A stretch of DNA of 64,000 bases from NCBI GenBank assembly GCA_035276475.1, contig DATELQ010000062.1, positions 1 to 64,000 on the forward strand, in the 5' to 3' direction. This DNA is from DATDFB01 sp035276475. GTDB taxonomy: Bacteria; Acidobacteriota; Thermoanaerobaculia; Gp7-AA8. The notes under the pieces are model-generated. The model was not told the DNA's origin and searched no databases. It saw only the letters and a program-made list of their open reading frames with translations. The translations under genes were made by a program, and so were the position numbers. This document shows positions 7,258 to 15,651 of this stretch, piece after piece (position 1 is the first letter of the stretch; every line of letters starts with the position of its first letter).

Positions 7258-8205
7258 TCACTTCGCTTTCTTCGCAGCTGCCAGTAACTCCGTCCGAACC
7301 CACTCCCCCGCCCTCGGCGCCCGCCCCAGCCTCCCCACCCCGTACCGCACCATCATGTCCGTCGCCGCCTGCACCTGCTGCGGCGTGATGTCGACCGTGA
7401 ACGCGGCGTTAGCCATCGCCTCGCGGTACTCCTGCGGCGTGAGCTGGCCCTTGAACACCTTCTCGCGGACGTACTTTTCGGCGAACGCGGGATTGTCGAG
7501 GAACATCTTCGTCGCCTCCACGAAGCAACGCAGCACGCGCGCGGCGACGTCGCGCTTTTTGTCATACATCGCCTGCGTCATCACCAGCGCGCGCACGGGG
7601 ACGCCGAGCGCTGTGTCGTAGGGGCGCACGATCTCGCGGCCGAAGCCGTGGACGATGGCCTGCGTCGACTGCGGCTCCGACTGGCACATCGCATCGATGT
7701 TCTTGTTGAGTAGCGCGCCGTTGAGGTCCGCGTAGGCGAGGTAGACGAGCTGCACGTCTTTGCCGCCGCGGTCCGACCACGTCAGCCCCGCCTTCGCCAG
7801 CTCCGCGAGGAGGCAGATCTCCTGCGTTCCGCCGCGGGCCACGCCGACCTTGCGCCCTTTGAGATCGGCGACGCGCCGGAGATTGAGGTCCGGCCGCCCG
7901 ACGATGCGCACGCCCCCCTTGGCGAAGCTGGCCACGACGTACACCGGCGCGCCGGCCGCGCGTCCGGCGATGGCCGCTTCGAGCGCGCTGGCGGCGACGT
8001 CGATCTCGCCGGCGAGAATGCCGGGGACGATGTCGAGCCCTTTGGCGAAGACCTTCTCTTCGATGCGCAGGCCGTACTTCGGCGCGATCTCTTTCATGTA
8101 CCAGACCGCGCCGTAGTGCGCGAACTTGAGATTGCCGAGGCGCACGACGTCTTCGGCGTGGAGCGTGGGCGCGGCGAGGAGGAGGACGAGGAGAAGTTTC
8201 TTCAC
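7258..8205 (-). CDS. ABC transporter substrate-binding protein, nitrate/sulfonate/taurine type
   Basis: 315 residues: signal peptide MKKLLLVLLLAAPTLHA, then an SsuA/TauA/NMT1-like periplasmic binding protein (FAHYGAVWYMKEIAPKYGL, GLDIVPGILAGEIDVAA, RKVGVARGGT). No lipobox is apparent. The GTG start is preceded by TATATT eight nt upstream, suggesting a leaderless mRNA. It faces the porin gene across a shared promoter region and is on the same strand as the permease/ATPase pair, from which it is separated by the arsenosugar pair. Confidence 0.88.
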   Translation of the reverse strand: MKKLLLVLLLAAPTLHAEDVVRLGNLKFAHYGAVWYMKEIAPKYGLRIEEKVFAKGLDIVPGILAGEIDVAASALEAAIAGRAAGAPVYVVASFAKGGVRIVGRPDLNLRRVADLKGRKVGVARGGTQEICLLAELAKAGLTWSDRGGKDVQLVYLAYADLNGALLNKNIDAMCQSEPQSTQAIVHGFGREIVRPYDTALGVPVRALVMTQAMYDKKRDVAARVLRCFVEATKMFLDNPAFAEKYVREKVFKGQLTPQEYREAMANAAFTVDITPQQVQAATDMMVRYGVGRLGRAPRAGEWVRTELLAAAKKAK

Positions 8206-8213
8206 GGCCGCCG

Positions 8214-8221
8214 AATATACT
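8214..8221. promoter_or_regulatory. Nested divergent -10 dyad (binding protein / porin)
   Basis: AATATACT reads TATACT (8216-8221) toward the porin and TATATT (8219-8214) toward the binding-protein gene. Distances to the start codons are 11 and 8 nt. The two polymerases could not occupy it together, so the promoters should be mutually exclusive. Confidence 0.5.
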
Positions 8222-8232
8222 TCGCCGCAACC

Positions 8233-9276
8233 ATGAGAAATATCGCCGTACTGCTGCTATTGCTGGTTGCCGTCCCTCTGTTCGCGCAGGAGGACCGCGA
8301 CAAGCCTTCGTTCAAGGTCGGCGCGCTGATCTTCGCCGATTACACGTACACGCAGGAGCCGACGGTGCGCGACGCCGACGGCAACGAGGTCCATCCGAAC
8401 GCGTTCAACGTCCCCCGCGCCTACATCAACGTCACCGGCAGCCTCAATCATTGGATCTCCTTCCGCGTCACGCCCGACATCGCTCGCGAGACGTCCAGCG
8501 GCAGCTCGCTCTCCGGCAGCCAGGAGTTCCGCCTCAAGTTCGCCTGGGCGCAGTTCAATCTCGACGACTGGCTGACGAAGGGCTCGTACGTCCGCGCCGG
8601 CCTCGTGGAGACGCCGTTCATCCCATACGAGGAGGGCATCTACCGCTACCGCTTCCAGGGAACGATCATGGTCGACCGCGAGGGCCTCATGACCGCGGCG
8701 GACTACGGCGGCGCGTTCCACTACAACTTCCGCGGCGACTACGGCGACGTCTACGCCGGCGTGTTCAACGGCGAGGGGTATCAGCGCGCGGAGGCGAACG
8801 ATCAGAAGGCGTTCGAGGTGCGGGCGTCGGTGCGGCCGCTGCCGCGCGGCGGCATCGCGCGCGGGCTGCGTCTGACCGGATATGTCCAGCGCGACCACTA
8901 CGTCGAGCACGGCGCACGCAACCGCACCATTGCGCAGGCGACGTTCGAGCACCCGCGCGTCAACGCCGGCATCGACGTCGTGCGCAGCGCCGACCGCCGC
9001 AGCGTGGCGTTGCCGGAGATCGACGGCCGCTCGCTGAGTGCCTGGATCACGCCGAAGCTCGGGCATGGATGGGAGACGCTCTTTCGGTACGACCGCGTGC
9101 GCCCCGACGACAACGTCAGCGCCACGAAGCGCCGCGACATCGAAGGGGTGGCGTACTGGTTCCCGATGATGCGCGGCACGAACGTGACCTCCGCCGTGCT
9201 CCTCGACCGCGACATCCTCCGCGGGTTGGGTGGGCCGGTGACGAATTACGGGGTGAAGGTGCTGATTAGTTTCTGA
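8233..9276 (+). CDS. Phosphate-selective-porin-like (OprO/OprP family) outer-membrane protein
   Basis: 347 residues with a signal peptide (MRNIAVLLLLLVAVPLFAQ) and amphipathic strands throughout: FKVGALIFADYTY at the start, NVPRAYINVTGSLNHWISFRV, GLVETPFIPYEEG, and a terminal Val-Leu-Ile-Ser-Phe typical of outer-membrane barrels. The pattern matches OprO/P-type porins that import anions. It diverges from the ABC binding-protein gene, so it may provide the outer-membrane entry for the same anionic substrate. That link is inferred from position. Confidence 0.75.
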   Translation: MRNIAVLLLLLVAVPLFAQEDRDKPSFKVGALIFADYTYTQEPTVRDADGNEVHPNAFNVPRAYINVTGSLNHWISFRVTPDIARETSSGSSLSGSQEFRLKFAWAQFNLDDWLTKGSYVRAGLVETPFIPYEEGIYRYRFQGTIMVDREGLMTAADYGGAFHYNFRGDYGDVYAGVFNGEGYQRAEANDQKAFEVRASVRPLPRGGIARGLRLTGYVQRDHYVEHGARNRTIAQATFEHPRVNAGIDVVRSADRRSVALPEIDGRSLSAWITPKLGHGWETLFRYDRVRPDDNVSATKRRDIEGVAYWFPMMRGTNVTSAVLLDRDILRGLGGPVTNYGVKVLISF

Positions 9277-9279
9277 ATC

Positions 9280-9350
9280 AGGTCACAGGTGACCGGTCAC
9301 AGGTGACAGGTGACGCGGACCTGTCACCCGTTCCCTGTGACCCGTGACCT
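9280..9350. repeat. Iterated-word inverted repeat (GGTCACAGGTGAC type)
   Basis: Words such as GGTCACAGGTGAC and CCTGTCACC are repeated and then inverted around 9312-9318. The arms match imperfectly. It starts four bases after the porin TGA and ends just before the sulfite-oxidase promoter, consistent with a terminator-like hairpin. Confidence 0.75.
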
Positions 9351-9370
9351 TCGTCCGTTACACTTCGCCC

Positions 9371-10486
9371 ATGCATCGCCGCAGCTTTCTCGCCCTCTCC
9401 GCGGGCCTGCCGTTCCTGGCCGACGCGCTCCTCGCCGTGCCCTCGAAGCGCATGCTTCAGATGAACGGCTACGCCGTCAACGCCGAGACGCCGCTCGAGC
9501 TCCTCACCGACTACATCACGCCGTCCGAGCTCCTCTTCGTGCGCAGCCACTGGATCCCGCATATGCCGGATCTGAAGACGTGGCGGCTCAAAGTCGATGG
9601 CGAAGTGAAGACGCCGCTCGATCTGTCCCTCGCGGACCTCAAGCGCATGCCGGCAGCAGAGGCGACGTGCGTCCTGCAGTGCGCGGGCAACGGGCGGGGG
9701 CTCTACGCGCCGACCGTGCCGGGCGTGCAGTGGCGCTACGGCGCGGTCGGCAACGCGCGGTGGCGCGGCGTGCGCGTGCGCGACGTGCTCGAGCGCGCCG
9801 GCGTGTCCGCCGAGGCCAAGCACATGCACACATTCGGCAGCGACGACCCGCCGGGCAAAGTGCCGCCGTTCCATCGCAGCCTCGAGATCGAAAAGGCCAT
9901 GAGCGACGCCATCCTCGCCTACGACATGAACGGCGCGCCGCTGCCGGCCGCGCACGGCGGGCCGCTGCGCCTCGTCGTCCCCGGCTGGGCCGGCGACCAC
10001 TGGATGAAGTGGCTGATGCGCATCAGCCCGCAGCGCGAGGCCCAGAAAGGCTTCTACATGGAGACCGCGTACCGCTATCCGATCGCCCCCGGCGCGCCCG
10101 GCGTGGCCATGAAGCCGGAGGAGATGCGCGTGCTGACGGAGATGACGGTCAAGTCGAACATCACCACGGCGCCCGCGCGCGCGCACGTCGGGAAGGCGGC
10201 GAAGCTCGCGGGCTTCGCGTTCTCGGGGGCGCCCGACGTCGAGAAGGTCGAGCTCAGCGACGACGACGGCGCCACGTGGCACGACGCGGCGCTCGATCCG
10301 CGGCATTCGCCGTACGCGTGGCGCCGCTGGTCGTATTCGTGGACGCCATCGAAAGCCGGCCGCGCGCGCATCGTCGCCCGCGCCACCGACGTGCGCGGCG
10401 CCGTGCAGCCGCGCGAGTCCGTTTGGAACCAGAGCGGCTACGTCTACAACGGATGGCACGGCGTCGACGTGGAGGTGACGGCGTGA
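9371..10486 (+). CDS. sorA: Sulfite dehydrogenase/oxidase catalytic subunit (molybdopterin)
   Basis: 371 residues. It begins with a Tat signal (MHRRSFLALSAGLPFLADAL), as expected for a folded molybdenum protein exported to the periplasm. The molybdopterin domain contains CVLQCAGNGRG, where Cys104 would be the Mo ligand, plus SDDPP and GWAGDHWMKW; a C-terminal Mo-co dimerisation domain follows (about 270-371). It oxidises sulfite to sulfate. TACACT at 9359-9364 lies six nt before the ATG, implying a leaderless mRNA. The stop overlaps the cytochrome start (GTGA), pairing it with its electron acceptor. Confidence 0.85.
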   Translation: MHRRSFLALSAGLPFLADALLAVPSKRMLQMNGYAVNAETPLELLTDYITPSELLFVRSHWIPHMPDLKTWRLKVDGEVKTPLDLSLADLKRMPAAEATCVLQCAGNGRGLYAPTVPGVQWRYGAVGNARWRGVRVRDVLERAGVSAEAKHMHTFGSDDPPGKVPPFHRSLEIEKAMSDAILAYDMNGAPLPAAHGGPLRLVVPGWAGDHWMKWLMRISPQREAQKGFYMETAYRYPIAPGAPGVAMKPEEMRVLTEMTVKSNITTAPARAHVGKAAKLAGFAFSGAPDVEKVELSDDDGATWHDAALDPRHSPYAWRRWSYSWTPSKAGRARIVARATDVRGAVQPRESVWNQSGYVYNGWHGVDVEVTA

Positions 10487-10824
10487 AACGCGCGCTCGTC
10501 ATCGCCGCGCTCTTCATCGCCTTCGTCGCCGCGGCGCCGAAGAAAAAGACGACGCTGCCGCCGCTCGGGACGAAGTTCCACGCGCTGCCGGACGGCAAGG
10601 GGAAGCAGCTCGTCGAGGCGAGCTGTCTGCCGTGTCACTCGCCCGACATCCTCGTGCAGCAGCGCCTCACTGAGAAGCAGTGGACCGCGAACGTCGAGAA
10701 GATGATGCGCTGGGGCGCGGCCGTGCGCGACGACGACAAGGGCGCGATCATCGCGTATCTGGCCGGGCACTTCGGTCCGGAGAACAAGTTCACGCCGATC
10801 GCCACGCGGCCGGTGGGCCATTGA
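10483..10824 (+). CDS. sorB: Monoheme cytochrome c subunit of sulfite dehydrogenase
   Basis: 113 residues: signal peptide (MKRALVIAALFIAFVAAA), one heme-binding CLPCH (Cys48, Cys51, His52) and Met residues near 74-75 that could be the sixth ligand. This is the arrangement of SorB, which takes electrons from SorA. It starts at GTG 10483 inside the sorA stop. Its TGA overlaps the next ATG (TGATG), so the liv operon may be partly co-transcribed with sorAB. Confidence 0.8.
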   Translation: MKRALVIAALFIAFVAAAPKKKTTLPPLGTKFHALPDGKGKQLVEASCLPCHSPDILVQQRLTEKQWTANVEKMMRWGAAVRDDDKGAIIAYLAGHFGPENKFTPIATRPVGH

Positions 10825-11957
10825 TGGCGCGGCGGCTCGCTGCGGCCATGCTGCTCGTCGCCGCGCCGCTCTTCGGCGCGACGAAGATCCGCGTCGGCTT
10901 CATCAACTCCATCACCGGCGCCGAGGCGCCGATCGGCGAGAACCTGACGAACGGCGTGGCGCTGGCGGTCGAGGATCTGCGCAGGCAGGGCATCGACGTC
11001 GACCTCGTCCGCGAAGACGACACCGGGAAGCCGGAGAAGGCCATGGCGGCGTTCGAGAAGCTGGCCACGCGCGACAAGGTCGCCGGCGTGGTCGGGCCGT
11101 ACACCTCGCGCTCCGCCGCGGCGATCGCGCGGCTCGCGGAGCGGTACAAGACGCCGCTCCTGATCCCCGCCGCCTCGAAAGAAGAGATCACGCGGCAGGG
11201 GCTCAAGTGGACGTTCCGCCTCAGCGCGACGACGGAGGACTACGCGACGATCCTTCTCAGCATGGCGCAGTCGCTCGGCCACCCGCGCACGATTGCGATC
11301 GTGAGCGAGAACACGGACTTCGGCGCCTCGGGTGCCAAGTCCGCGAAGGCGTACGCGGCGAAGCACGGCCTGGCCGTGGTGGCCGAGGAGGCGTACGCGC
11401 CCGGGTCGCCCGACTACCGCTCGATGCTGGCGAGCATCAAGGCGAAGAAGCCCGACCTCGTCTTCATGGTCTCGTACGTCGCCGACGCGATTCTCCTGAT
11501 GCGCCAGTCGCGCGAGCTCGCCTTGGTACCTCAGGCGTTCCTCGGCGCCGGCGCCGGCTTCGCCACCGTGCAGTTCGCGCGCGAGCAGGCCATCTCCAAC
11601 AACGTCTTCTCGTCGACGCAGTGGACGCGCGACGTGAGCTGGCCCGGCGCGAAGGAGTTCGCCGCGCGCTACGCCAAGGCGTTCGGCAAGGAGCCGGCGT
11701 ACCACGCCGCGAACGCGTACGAGTCGATGATGATCCTGGCGCGCACGGCGGCGCAGGCCGGCGGCGACCGCGATCGCCTGCGCGAAATGCTCAAGCGCGG
11801 GAAGTGGAACGGGATCATGGGCGAGGTGGCCTTCATCGACTACGCCGGCTACACGAACCAGAACCGGCACCAGATGCTCGTCGAGCAGATCCGCAACGGG
11901 CGGCCCGAGACGGTCTGGCCGCCGGCGTTCGCCGTGCGGAAGCCGGTGTACCCATAG
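10824..11957 (+). CDS. livK: Branched-chain amino-acid-type ABC substrate-binding protein
   Basis: 377 residues with a signal peptide (MARRLAAAMLLVAAPLFGA) and a periplasmic binding protein type I fold: IRVGFINSITGAEAPIGEN, VAGVVGPYTSRSAAAIA, TIAIVSENTDFGASGAKSA, YHAANAYESMMILA. LivK/HisJ-like proteins bind Leu/Ile/Val but also amides, urea or other amino acids, so the ligand is open. It is followed by a strong hairpin element and then the livHMGF genes, all co-directional. Confidence 0.88.
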   Translation: MARRLAAAMLLVAAPLFGATKIRVGFINSITGAEAPIGENLTNGVALAVEDLRRQGIDVDLVREDDTGKPEKAMAAFEKLATRDKVAGVVGPYTSRSAAAIARLAERYKTPLLIPAASKEEITRQGLKWTFRLSATTEDYATILLSMAQSLGHPRTIAIVSENTDFGASGAKSAKAYAAKHGLAVVAEEAYAPGSPDYRSMLASIKAKKPDLVFMVSYVADAILLMRQSRELALVPQAFLGAGAGFATVQFAREQAISNNVFSSTQWTRDVSWPGAKEFAARYAKAFGKEPAYHAANAYESMMILARTAAQAGGDRDRLREMLKRGKWNGIMGEVAFIDYAGYTNQNRHQMLVEQIRNGRPETVWPPAFAVRKPVYP

Positions 11958-12027
11958 TGCTGAGTGCTGAGTTCTGAGTGCTGAGTGGGTGGCGAGACTC
12001 AGCACTCAGCACCCAGCACTCAGCACT
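11956..12027. repeat. Iterated-word inverted repeat between livK and livH (AGTGCTG type)
   Basis: The left arm 11956-11986 and right arm 11997-12027 are 31 nt each and complementary with few mismatches, made of repeated AGTGCTG/CAGCACT words around a 10-nt loop. It overlaps the livK TAG. Inside an operon such a hairpin could protect livK mRNA or partly terminate it, giving more binding protein than membrane subunits, as REP elements do in other importer operons (inference). Confidence 0.85.
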
Positions 12028-12046
12028 CCGTGTTCGAGCAACGACC

Positions 12047-12913
12047 ATGATCGTTCTGCTACAGGCGCTAATCAGCGGGGTTTTGATCGGCGGCGTCTAC
12101 GCGCTCATCGGCATCGGCCTGACGCTGATCTTCGGGGTGATGCGCATCATCAACTTCGCGCACGGCGAGCTGCTGATGCTCGGGATGTACGCGACGTATT
12201 TTCTCTTCGCGCTGCTGCACGTCGATCCGTTTCTGTCGGTCATCATCGTCGCGCCGCTCTTGTTCCTCGTAGGCGCGCTGCTGCAGAAGACGATCCTCAA
12301 CCGCGCGCTCGGCGCGCTGCCGCAGAACCAGATCCTCCTCACCATCGGCCTCGGGCTGATCCTCAGCAACGCGGTGATGCTGGCCTTCACCTCCGACTAC
12401 AAGATCGTGACGACGAGCTACTCCTCGGCGAGCGTTACGGTGGGCAGCATCTCGATCTCCAAGCCGATGGCGATCTCGTTCGCGATCACCTGCGCGATCA
12501 CCGCGGCGCTCTATTGGTTCCTGCTGAAGACCGACACGGGGCAGGCCATCCGCGCGACAGCGCAGGACCGCGAGGCGGCGCGCCTCATGGGGATCGACGT
12601 GCGGCGGATGTCGATCCTCGCCTTCGGCCTCGGCTCGGCGCTGGCGGGGACGGCGGGCGCGCTGATCGCGCCGACGTACTACATCTTTCCCCAGGTCGGC
12701 AGCGTCTTCACGCTCAAGGCGTTCGTGATCACGGTCCTCGGCGGGATGGGGAGCGTGGTCGGCGCGACGCTCGGCGGGGTGTTGATCGGCGTCGCGGAAT
12801 CCGTCGGCGGCGTCTACGCCGGCGCAGGGTGGAAGGACGTGGTCGTCTTCGTCCTCTTTCTGCTGGTGCTGCTGTTCAAGCCGTCCGGCCTCCTCGGGAA
12901 GTCGCGCACATGA
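12047..12913 (+). CDS. livH: Branched-chain amino-acid ABC permease LivH
   Basis: 288 residues, highly hydrophobic with about eight membrane segments. Diagnostic LivH sequence includes GVYALIGIGLTLIFGVMRIINFAHGEL near the N-terminus and the ATPase-docking region RATAQDREAARLMGIDVRR (about 168-186). It starts at ATG 12047; the stop overlaps the livM ATG (ATGA). Confidence 0.93.
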   Translation: MIVLLQALISGVLIGGVYALIGIGLTLIFGVMRIINFAHGELLMLGMYATYFLFALLHVDPFLSVIIVAPLLFLVGALLQKTILNRALGALPQNQILLTIGLGLILSNAVMLAFTSDYKIVTTSYSSASVTVGSISISKPMAISFAITCAITAALYWFLLKTDTGQAIRATAQDREAARLMGIDVRRMSILAFGLGSALAGTAGALIAPTYYIFPQVGSVFTLKAFVITVLGGMGSVVGATLGGVLIGVAESVGGVYAGAGWKDVVVFVLFLLVLLFKPSGLLGKSRT

Positions 12914-13929
12914 AGGCCCTGGGGCTAGCGCTGCTCGTCGGCGCGCTCGTCGCTCTGCCGCATTTCGTCGAGAGCACGTACGTGCTCCACATCCTCATCC
13001 TCATCTTCATCAACGCCATCGCCGGCTCGGCGTGGAACGTCGTCGGCGGCTACGCGGGGCAGTACTCGATCGGCCACGCCGCGTACTTTGGCGTCGGCGC
13101 GTACACGACGATGCTGCTGATGCAGCTCCGGCAGGTCGCGCCGTGGTGGGGCGTGTGGGTGGGGGCGGGCGCGGCGCTCGCCATCGCGCTCGTCATCGGC
13201 TCGATCTGCTTTCGCCTGCGAGGGCCGTACTTTGTCCTCGCCTCGATTGCGGTCGCGGAGATCGTCCGCGTCACCGCGCTGAACGTAAAGAACGTCACCA
13301 ACGGCGCGGAGGGGATTCTCGTGACGGAGATTCCGCCGCTGAAGTTCGGCAACGCGGTGCTCACGGACTGGAGCACGAAGGTGCCGTTCTATTACGCCGG
13401 CCTCGGGTTCGTCGTATTGATCGTCGCGGTCAGCGCGATCGTTTATCGCTCGAAGTTGGGCTACTCCTTTCAGGCCATCCGCGAGGACCAGGACGCCGCG
13501 CATTCGCTCGGCATCAATCCGACGTTGACGAAGAACGCGGCGCTGGCGATCTCCGCGGTCTTCACGTCGCTCGCCGGGAGCCTGTACGGCGTCTACGTCG
13601 GCTTCATCGATCCCAGCACCGTGCTGCAGCTCGAGCTGTCCGTGCAGATCGTGATGATCTGCATCATCGGCGGCATCGGCACGATCGGGGGGCCGCTCGT
13701 CGGCGCGGCGCTGTTAATCCCGCTCTCCGAGGCGCTGCGCAGCAATGCCTTGACCGACGCGCTCATCAACGCCGGCATCGTCAGCGCGGAGTCGAAGACG
13801 GGCGCGTTTCTCAAAGAGAACCTCGCGCACGCGCACGTGCTGATCTACGGGATCCTCGTCGTGATGGTGATTCTGTTTATGCCCGAGGGCGTGGTTGGAT
13901 TTTTGCGGAGACGGCGATGGCGCTCCTAG
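12910..13929 (+). CDS. livM: Branched-chain amino-acid ABC permease LivM
   Basis: 339 residues with about nine membrane segments. It carries the LivM features NVVGGYAGQYSIGHAAYFGVGAY-type N-terminal segment, SICFRLRGPYFVLASIAVAEI and the docking motif AIREDQDAAHSLGINP. It pairs with LivH to form the channel. It starts at ATG 12910 (overlapping livH) and its end overlaps livG by 13 nt. Confidence 0.93.
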   Translation: MKALGLALLVGALVALPHFVESTYVLHILILIFINAIAGSAWNVVGGYAGQYSIGHAAYFGVGAYTTMLLMQLRQVAPWWGVWVGAGAALAIALVIGSICFRLRGPYFVLASIAVAEIVRVTALNVKNVTNGAEGILVTEIPPLKFGNAVLTDWSTKVPFYYAGLGFVVLIVAVSAIVYRSKLGYSFQAIREDQDAAHSLGINPTLTKNAALAISAVFTSLAGSLYGVYVGFIDPSTVLQLELSVQIVMICIIGGIGTIGGPLVGAALLIPLSEALRSNALTDALINAGIVSAESKTGAFLKENLAHAHVLIYGILVVMVILFMPEGVVGFLRRRRWRS

Positions 13930-14633
13930 AGGTCCGGCACGTCAGCAAATTCTTCGGCGGCCTCGCGGCGAACGCCGACCTCTCCTTCGACGTGGACCGC
14001 GGCGAGATCGTCGGCCTCATCGGCCCGAACGGCGCGGGGAAGACGACGCTCTTCAACTGCATCGTCGGCTACGAGCGACCATCGCGCGGAGAGATCGTGT
14101 TCGATGGGCGACGCATCGACGGACTGCAGCCCGACGCGGTCTGCAAGCTCGGCATGGTGCGCACGTGGCAGAAAGTGCGGCCGCTCGCGAATCTGTCGGT
14201 GCTCGACAACGTCGTCGTCGGCGCGCTGCGGCGGACGAACTCGGTGCGCGCCGCGCGTGAGGCCGCGCGCGAGCAGCTTAGCCTCGTCGGCCTCGATGCG
14301 AAAGCGGCGCTGCCGGCCGGCGCGCTGCCGATCGGGGAGCGGAAGAAGCTCGAAGTCGCGCGCGCGCTGGCCACGAAGCCGAAGATGCTGCTGCTCGACG
14401 AGGCGATGGGCGGCCTCAATCCGGCGGAGAGCGAGGCGATGATTGCGCTGATTCTCGAGATCCGCCGCGAAGGGATCACGCAGATGGTGATCGAGCACGA
14501 CATGAAGGCGATCATGCGCCTCTCCGATCGCGTGGTGGTGCTGAGCTCCGGTGAACGACTCGCCGTGGGGACGCCGGCGGAGATCGTCGCGAACCCGCAC
14601 GTCGTCGAAGCGTACCTCGGAGCGGACGAGTGA
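13917..14633 (+). CDS. livG: Branched-chain amino-acid ABC ATPase LivG
   Basis: 238 residues: Walker A GPNGAGKTT (38-46), the LivG-type MVRTWQKVRPLANLSVLDNV segment, a signature region in the degenerate form LPIGERKKLEVARALA rather than LSGGQ, Walker B MLLLDEAMGGLNP and switch MVIEHDMKAI. Degenerate signature motifs are common in LivG. The start ATG 13917 lies inside livM; the stop overlaps livF. Confidence 0.92.
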   Translation: MALLEVRHVSKFFGGLAANADLSFDVDRGEIVGLIGPNGAGKTTLFNCIVGYERPSRGEIVFDGRRIDGLQPDAVCKLGMVRTWQKVRPLANLSVLDNVVVGALRRTNSVRAAREAAREQLSLVGLDAKAALPAGALPIGERKKLEVARALATKPKMLLLDEAMGGLNPAESEAMIALILEIRREGITQMVIEHDMKAIMRLSDRVVVLSSGERLAVGTPAEIVANPHVVEAYLGADE

Positions 14634-15337
14634 TGCTTTCCATCAGCGGGCTCGAGTTCGCGTACGGCGACCTGCAGGTGCTGTGGGGCGTCGACATCGC
14701 CGTGCACGAGGGGGAGATCGTCACGCTCGTCGGCGCGAACGGGGCGGGGAAGTCGACGACGCTGAAGAACGTGTCGCGGCTCGTGGCGTGGAAGAAGGGA
14801 TCGGTCACGTTCGAAAGGGAGGATCTCGCGCGCCTCGAGGCGCACGACGTCGTCGGCCGCGGCGTGATTCACGTGCCCGAGGGGCGGAGGATCTTTCCGG
14901 AGATGACGGTGATGGAGAACCTGCGCATGGGCTCGTTCCCGCGGACCGCGCGCGCTGACCGCGCGAAGAACCTGGAGCGCGCGTTCGCGCTGTTCCCGCG
15001 ATTGAAAGAGCGCGAGCGGCAACTCGGCGGCACGCTCTCCGGCGGCGAGCAGCAGATGCTGGCCATCGCGCGCGGGCTGATGGCCAACCCGCGCTTGCTG
15101 CTGCTCGACGAGCCCTCGCTCGGCCTCTCGCCGCTCCTGGTCAAGAACATTTTCGCCACGATCGCGGAGATCAACCGCGCCGGCGTGACGATTCTCCTCG
15201 TCGAGCAGAACGTCTATCAGTCGCTGCGCATCGCCGACCGCGCGTATGTGCTCGAAAGCGGACGGGTGGTGCTGGCCGGCACAGGCCGCGAGCTGCTCGA
15301 GGACGATCACGTGCGGCGTGCGTACCTCGGAATCTGA
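14633..15337 (+). CDS. livF: Branched-chain amino-acid ABC ATPase LivF
   Basis: 234 residues with Walker A GANGAGKST, LivF-type VPEGRRIFPEMTVMENL, signature LSGGEQQMLAIARGLM, Walker B LLLLDEPSLGLSP and LVEQNVYQSL. It forms the ATPase pair with LivG. ATG 14633 overlaps the livG TGA; a GTG at 14630 is the only near alternative. Its own TGA (15335-15337) is the first position of the 43-bp repeat array. Confidence 0.92.
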   Translation: MLSISGLEFAYGDLQVLWGVDIAVHEGEIVTLVGANGAGKSTTLKNVSRLVAWKKGSVTFEREDLARLEAHDVVGRGVIHVPEGRRIFPEMTVMENLRMGSFPRTARADRAKNLERAFALFPRLKERERQLGGTLSGGEQQMLAIARGLMANPRLLLLDEPSLGLSPLLVKNIFATIAEINRAGVTILLVEQNVYQSLRIADRAYVLESGRVVLAGTGRELLEDDHVRRAYLGI

Positions 15338-15651
15338 TCCATGGACGTTTCAATGCGATGCCGGCGTACCCCGCACCGCATCCATGGACGTTGAAATGCG
15401 ATGCCGGCGTACCCCGCACCGCATCCATGGACGTTGAAATGCGATGCCGCGGTACCCCGCACCGCATCCATGGACGTTCGATTCCGTCAGATTGGATCGT
15501 TGCCCACCATCCATCGGCATTTAAAACTGATCGGACATCATTTCAACGATGTCCCTAGGCGTTTAAATGTGATCGGCGCATCACATCAACGATGTCCGGA
15601 AACGTTTGAATGTGCCGCGGCGTCACATTCATGATGTCCATGGACGTTTAA
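15335..15651. repeat. 43-bp-period tandem repeat array upstream of the XRE gene
   Basis: This 314-nt non-coding stretch is a decaying tandem array. Units begin at about 15335, 15378, 15421, 15464, 15507, 15548, 15591 and 15633, so spacing is 43 nt with slips of one or two. The shared core is TCCATGGACGTTTAAATG. The first three units are nearly identical along their whole length; later ones keep mainly the core and add inverted GGACATC/GATGTCC or ACATCA/GATGT pairs at junctions. The last core ends in the ATG of the XRE gene. It could be a multi-operator for the XRE protein or a minisatellite. Confidence 0.85.

Noticed and set aside
15335..15651. CRISPR array
   Set aside because: The repeated unit is conserved along its whole 43 nt in the first copies, there are no unique spacers between short repeats, and no cas gene is near.
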